Assembly (NCBI GenBank): GCA_043813445.1
Contig: JBDRLD010000065.1
Coordinates: forward strand, 1-8,786
Length of the DNA: 8,786 nucleotides
Origin: JBDRLD01 sp043813445
GTDB lineage: Bacteria > Patescibacteriota > Patescibacteriia > JACPHY01
Direction: 5' to 3'
Below the pieces are notes generated by a model. The model saw only the letters and a program-made list of their open reading frames with translations. It had not been told where the DNA came from and did not search any database. Every line of letters starts with the position of its first letter. The first letter of the stretch is position 1. The position numbers and the translations under genes are program-made. Shown in pieces: positions 6,596 to 8,786 of the stretch.

Positions 6596-6756
6596 ACGCT
6601 ACACGCTGGACGCTGGACGCTACACGCTACACGCTGGACGCTACACGCTACACGCTGGACGCTACACGCTACACGCTGGACGCTACACGCTACACGCTAC
6701 ACGCTGGACGCTCAGAGCAGAACGCTATACGCTGGATGCTTTACGCGAGATGCTCA
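6596..6756. repeat. Heptanucleotide array 2, 23 units of ACGCTNN
   Basis: Twenty-three in-phase 7-base units begin 14 bases after the ATPase stop. Most are ACGCTAC or ACGCTGG. From 6617 a higher-order 21-base unit (two ACGCTAC plus one ACGCTGG) repeats three times, followed by a four-unit variant. The last units decay (CAGAGCAGA insert, ATGCTTT, ACGCGAG, ATGCTCA). The array has the same unit and same sense relative to the downstream gene as array 1 and is much more homogeneous, which suggests more recent expansion. A 21-base period read as protein would give repeats of TRYTLDA, but I see no sign that this is translated. Confidence 0.93.
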
Positions 6757-6852
6757 GAGCAGGGAGTTGATAGTGAATGTCCTTTGTCCCTTGTCTCCTG
6801 TCTTGTCCCTTGTTCCCCGGTCCCATGTTCTTGTGTCTTGTTTCTCATTTTC
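6757..6852 (+). promoter_or_regulatory. Heptamer-built leader upstream of the permease gene
   Basis: It continues array 2 in phase through GAGCAGG, GAGTTGA, TAGTGAA, TGTCCTT, TGTCCCT and TGTCTCC. After a five-base unit it carries on as TGTCCCT, TGTTCCC, GGTCCCA, TGTTCT, TGTGTCT, TGTTTCT, CATTTTC, then ATG. Bases 6765-6795 are identical (31 bases) to the inverse of 3795-3825 in the beta-CASP leader. No Shine-Dalgarno is visible. If it carries a promoter, the permease could be expressed separately from the adaptor and ATPase. Confidence 0.55.
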
Positions 6853-8091
6853 ATGCGCCTCATTCATACATTTCACTCTGCATTTGTTGCACTCCGTACA
6901 AACACATCGCGGTCGGTGTTGACGATTCTCGGAATCGTAATTGGCATTACTGCGATCATTCTTGTTATGTCGATCGGTCGGGGCGCTGAGGCACTCATCC
7001 TCGACCAGGTAAAAGAGTTTGGTCCGAATACGATCTCTATCGAACCTGGGCGCGAGCCGAAGGGACCGGCAGATTTTTCGGAGATATTCACAGCATCACT
7101 GAGGCCGCGCGATCTCGACGCACTGAGTCGTCCGGCGAATGTATCCGATCTCGAGTTCATTTCTCCGTTTCTTGTCCACGTGGATTCGGTACAGTTTGGT
7201 AGCGAGACATACCGTTCACAACTTCGTGGATCCACTGAGCATTTCCCACAGATTCTCGAAGTGAAGCTATCAGAAGGATCCTTTTTTACCGAGGATGATG
7301 TGGCTCGACGCGCCAATGTTGTGGTGATTGGCGCGAAGGTTCGGGAGGAAATTTTTGGGGATTCCGATGCGGTTGGATCGTATGTGAAGGTAAGCGGTCG
7401 GCGGCTTCGCGTTATTGGCGTGTTCGTGGAGAAGGGTTCTGGGAGTTTTATTCCCTACGACGACCTCGCGATCATGCCGTACACGACAATGCAGGAATAC
7501 ATCCTTGGTATTGATCATTTTCATGCCATCCTTGCAAAGGCGCGGGACGGGGCGAATATCGATCGCGTCAAGGAAGATATTATCCTCACACTGCGTGAGT
7601 CGCATCGCATTACTGATCCGGAGAAGGATGATTTTCATGTGAATACCATGGAAGATGCGATTGAGATGATCGGGGTCATCGCGACAGTGCTCACCGCACT
7701 CCTGACATCGGTTGCCGCAATCGCACTCGTTGTCGGCGGAATTGGCATCATGAACATCATGCTCGTATCAGTGACGGAGCGGACGCGCGAAATTGGTCTG
7801 CGCAAGGCACTCGGAGCTCGTCGTCGAGACATCCTCACACAGTTTCTCATTGAGTCGGTGACACTGACGGTTGTCGGTGGTATTGTCGGCGTTCTCCTTG
7901 GTGCGGCATTCGCATTGATGACGTCGTTTGTATTGAGTAGAACGGTTGCAACAGGATGGACATTTACGTTTCCGGTAGCCGCTGCTCTCCTTGGTATCGG
8001 TGTCGCAGCGGTGGTCGGACTTATCTTTGGCCTCTATCCGGCACGACAGGCCGCGAAAAAGCATCCGATTGAAGCGCTACGGCACGAGTGA
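6853..8091 (+). CDS. MacB/FtsX-type ABC transporter permease, 412 aa
   Basis: This is the membrane subunit of the MacAB-like exporter. Residues 21-42 form the first membrane helix (SVLTILGIVIGITAIILVMS). Residues about 45-265 form the extracytoplasmic MacB core domain. Three helices close the protein at about 275-300, 332-355 and 367-388. Between the second and third helices lies the conserved cytoplasmic segment ERTREIGLRKALGARR, which contacts the ATPase, and the C-terminus is the typical YPARQAAKKHPIEALRHE. The length is typical for a MacB permease lacking a fused ATPase domain. The start at 6853 gives the usual short n-terminus before helix 1. The frame is open upstream through array 2 as far as 6487, but that would add repeat-encoded residues and overlap the ATPase gene. 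The preceding gene is its ATPase, separated by a 271-base spacer, which is unusual for this operon type. Confidence 0.95.
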   Translation: MRLIHTFHSAFVALRTNTSRSVLTILGIVIGITAIILVMSIGRGAEALILDQVKEFGPNTISIEPGREPKGPADFSEIFTASLRPRDLDALSRPANVSDLEFISPFLVHVDSVQFGSETYRSQLRGSTEHFPQILEVKLSEGSFFTEDDVARRANVVVIGAKVREEIFGDSDAVGSYVKVSGRRLRVIGVFVEKGSGSFIPYDDLAIMPYTTMQEYILGIDHFHAILAKARDGANIDRVKEDIILTLRESHRITDPEKDDFHVNTMEDAIEMIGVIATVLTALLTSVAAIALVVGGIGIMNIMLVSVTERTREIGLRKALGARRRDILTQFLIESVTLTVVGGIVGVLLGAAFALMTSFVLSRTVATGWTFTFPVAAALLGIGVAAVVGLIFGLYPARQAAKKHPIEALRHE

Positions 8092-8112
8092 AGAACATGG
8101 CTATATGCACAA

Positions 8113-8163
8113 CACTCGCCGGCGAATGCCGACGGGCCGCCTGCTCGGCTTTGCCGGGGAGTG
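8113..8163. other. Nested hairpin downstream of the exporter operon
   Basis: The outer arms CACTC-G-CCGGC (8113-8123) and GCCGG-G-GAGTG (8153-8163) pair except for one G-G mismatch. The inner arms GCCGA (8128-8132) and TCGGC (8145-8149) also pair. It begins 22 bases after the permease stop codon. No T-run follows, so it may be a 3'-end stabiliser or a factor-dependent terminator rather than a standard intrinsic one. Confidence 0.5.
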
Positions 8164-8218
8164 GACATGGTTAGAACTCATTTCCTGTTAGAAATCGTGT
8201 GAAATCAGAGATATTGAC

Positions 8219-8255
8219 GGTAGAGATTGACAAAGCGGCTCTACCATGGTACTCT
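8219..8255 (+). promoter_or_regulatory. Candidate promoter with overlapping inverted repeat
   Basis: A consensus -35 box TTGACA (8227-8232) is followed after 17 bases by TACTCT (8250-8255), a weak -10; TATATT at 8255-8260 is better but 22 bases away. The perfect inverted repeat GGTAGAG (8219-8225) / CTCTACC (8239-8245) encloses the -35 box and looks like an operator. A second TTGACG lies 13 bases upstream (8214). Further down, GTCGGAT-TTG-ATCTGAC (8268-8284, one mismatch) and TGGGC...GCCCA (8293-8317) could be an additional operator and an mRNA hairpin. The placement, about 90 bases before the next gene, is sensible. Confidence 0.5.
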
Positions 8256-8348
8256 ATATTGTTGCCTGTCGGATTTGATCTGACTCGGCACGTGGGCCGC
8301 GTTTCGTTGTGAGCCCAGAAGACCAATCCTTGGAGAAAGGACAGAGCA

Positions 8349-8786
8349 ATGGGATCCGAGAAGAGAGCACCTCGCAATACCGGCGAACAAGCCGGCGCAA
8401 TAGAGTGCGCATTCCTGGCGCTAGCCACGGGTGATGCCAGTGGTGCGATTTGCGCCCAGGAGAGGAGCGGGCAGGCGTCGTTCGTGAACAGCACAACGCT
8501 GCCCACCGACATGCAGGGCGACACGAGGAAGATCCTCGAAGCTGCGGGGGTGAAGTTCCTCGATCCCGTGGAAGGCGACGACATGTTCCAGTACGCCGAG
8601 CTTCCCGACGGCTGGAAGAGGCAGCAGACCGATCACTCTATGTGGTCGAACCTCGTCGACGACAGGGGCCGCATCCGCGCGATGATCTTCTACAAGGCCG
8701 CGTCCTACGATCGTAGCGCGCACATGGGTACCTGCTCCCGGTTCAGCGTCGGACTCGACTACGATCGCGAGCACGAGAAGAGCGAG
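8349..8786 (+). CDS. Hypothetical protein, N-terminal 146 codons (runs off the window)
   Basis: An open frame begins at this ATG, preceded 8 bases upstream by a good Shine-Dalgarno region, GGAGAAAGG (8332-8340). It is still open at the window edge, so the protein is at least 146 aa. The N-terminus is polar (MGSEKRAPRNTGEQ), without signal peptide or membrane helix. It is followed by a charged, aromatic region with the distinctive run TDHSMWSNLVDDRGR and then IFYKAASYDRSAH. The overall look is of a soluble alpha/beta protein. I recall similar TDHSMW...FYKAA proteins as uncharacterised, but I cannot name a family or function. Codon choice (C/G-ending) resembles the first two genes of the window rather than the exporter genes. 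Confidence 0.8.
   Translation, partial: MGSEKRAPRNTGEQAGAIECAFLALATGDASGAICAQERSGQASFVNSTTLPTDMQGDTRKILEAAGVKFLDPVEGDDMFQYAELPDGWKRQQTDHSMWSNLVDDRGRIRAMIFYKAASYDRSAHMGTCSRFSVGLDYDREHEKSE

Noticed and set aside
6596..6756. CRISPR array
   Set aside because: Units are seven bases with no unique spacers and no cas genes nearby.
6487..6852. Permease frame open through array 2, encoding TRYTLDA repeats
   Set aside because: It would start inside the ATPase gene and add a repeat-encoded segment with no relation to MacB proteins. A 7-base repeat without stops is open in every frame.
8097..8174. 25-codon open frame just after the permease
   Set aside because: No convincing ribosome binding site, and it is largely made of the 8113-8163 hairpin.

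Overview
The window looks like a piece of chromosome (or a large contig) from a poorly characterised bacterium with moderately high GC, using the standard bacterial code. My best guess is a member of the Candidate Phyla Radiation/Patescibacteria. This rests on the family make-up: an RNA-type metallo-beta-lactamase, a MacAB-like exporter without a visible outer-membrane partner, and short 'orphan' hypothetical proteins. Abundant short intergenic repeats also fit. No taxonomic marker gene is present, so this is inference.

Layout. (1) Bases 1-1964: a two-gene, plus-strand unit. It holds an unrecognised 200-aa protein and a 373-aa protein carrying a complete JAMM (JAB1/MPN) metalloprotease motif, and it is closed by a strong intrinsic terminator. 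(2) Bases 1965-2360: a convergent intergenic region filled with REP-like palindromic repeats of three related types. (3) Bases 2361-3761, minus strand: a beta-CASP metallo-beta-lactamase related to CPSF-73 and RNase J-type RNA nucleases. (4) Bases 3762-4187: a divergent intergenic region. It contains a 19-unit heptanucleotide array and two heptamer-built leaders that end exactly at the start codons on either side. (5) Bases 4188-8091: a MacAB-like tripartite export locus of membrane-fusion/adaptor protein, ABC ATPase and FtsX/MacB permease. A second heptanucleotide array sits between the ATPase and permease genes. (6) Bases 8092-8786: a structured spacer, a promoter candidate overlapped by an inverted repeat, and the first 146 codons of an unrecognised gene that runs off the window.

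How the parts work together. The adaptor, ATPase and permease should form one efflux/export complex that uses cytoplasmic ATP hydrolysis to drive transport across the membrane, or extrusion from it. The beta-CASP enzyme is probably an independent RNA-processing or decay enzyme. The JAMM protein may act in a ubiquitin-like or prokaryotic peptidase pathway whose partners would lie upstream of the window.

The most unusual signal is a composite heptanucleotide element (ACGCTNN units, then GTTGATA-like units, then TGTCCCT-like units). It occurs in the same order and in gene-sense orientation immediately before three start codons (beta-CASP enzyme, adaptor, permease). The adaptor copy is shortened. 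None of the three genes has a visible Shine-Dalgarno sequence, whereas the JAMM gene and the last gene have good ones. The copies also form inverted repeats of 33 and 31 identical bases that could in principle support inversion.
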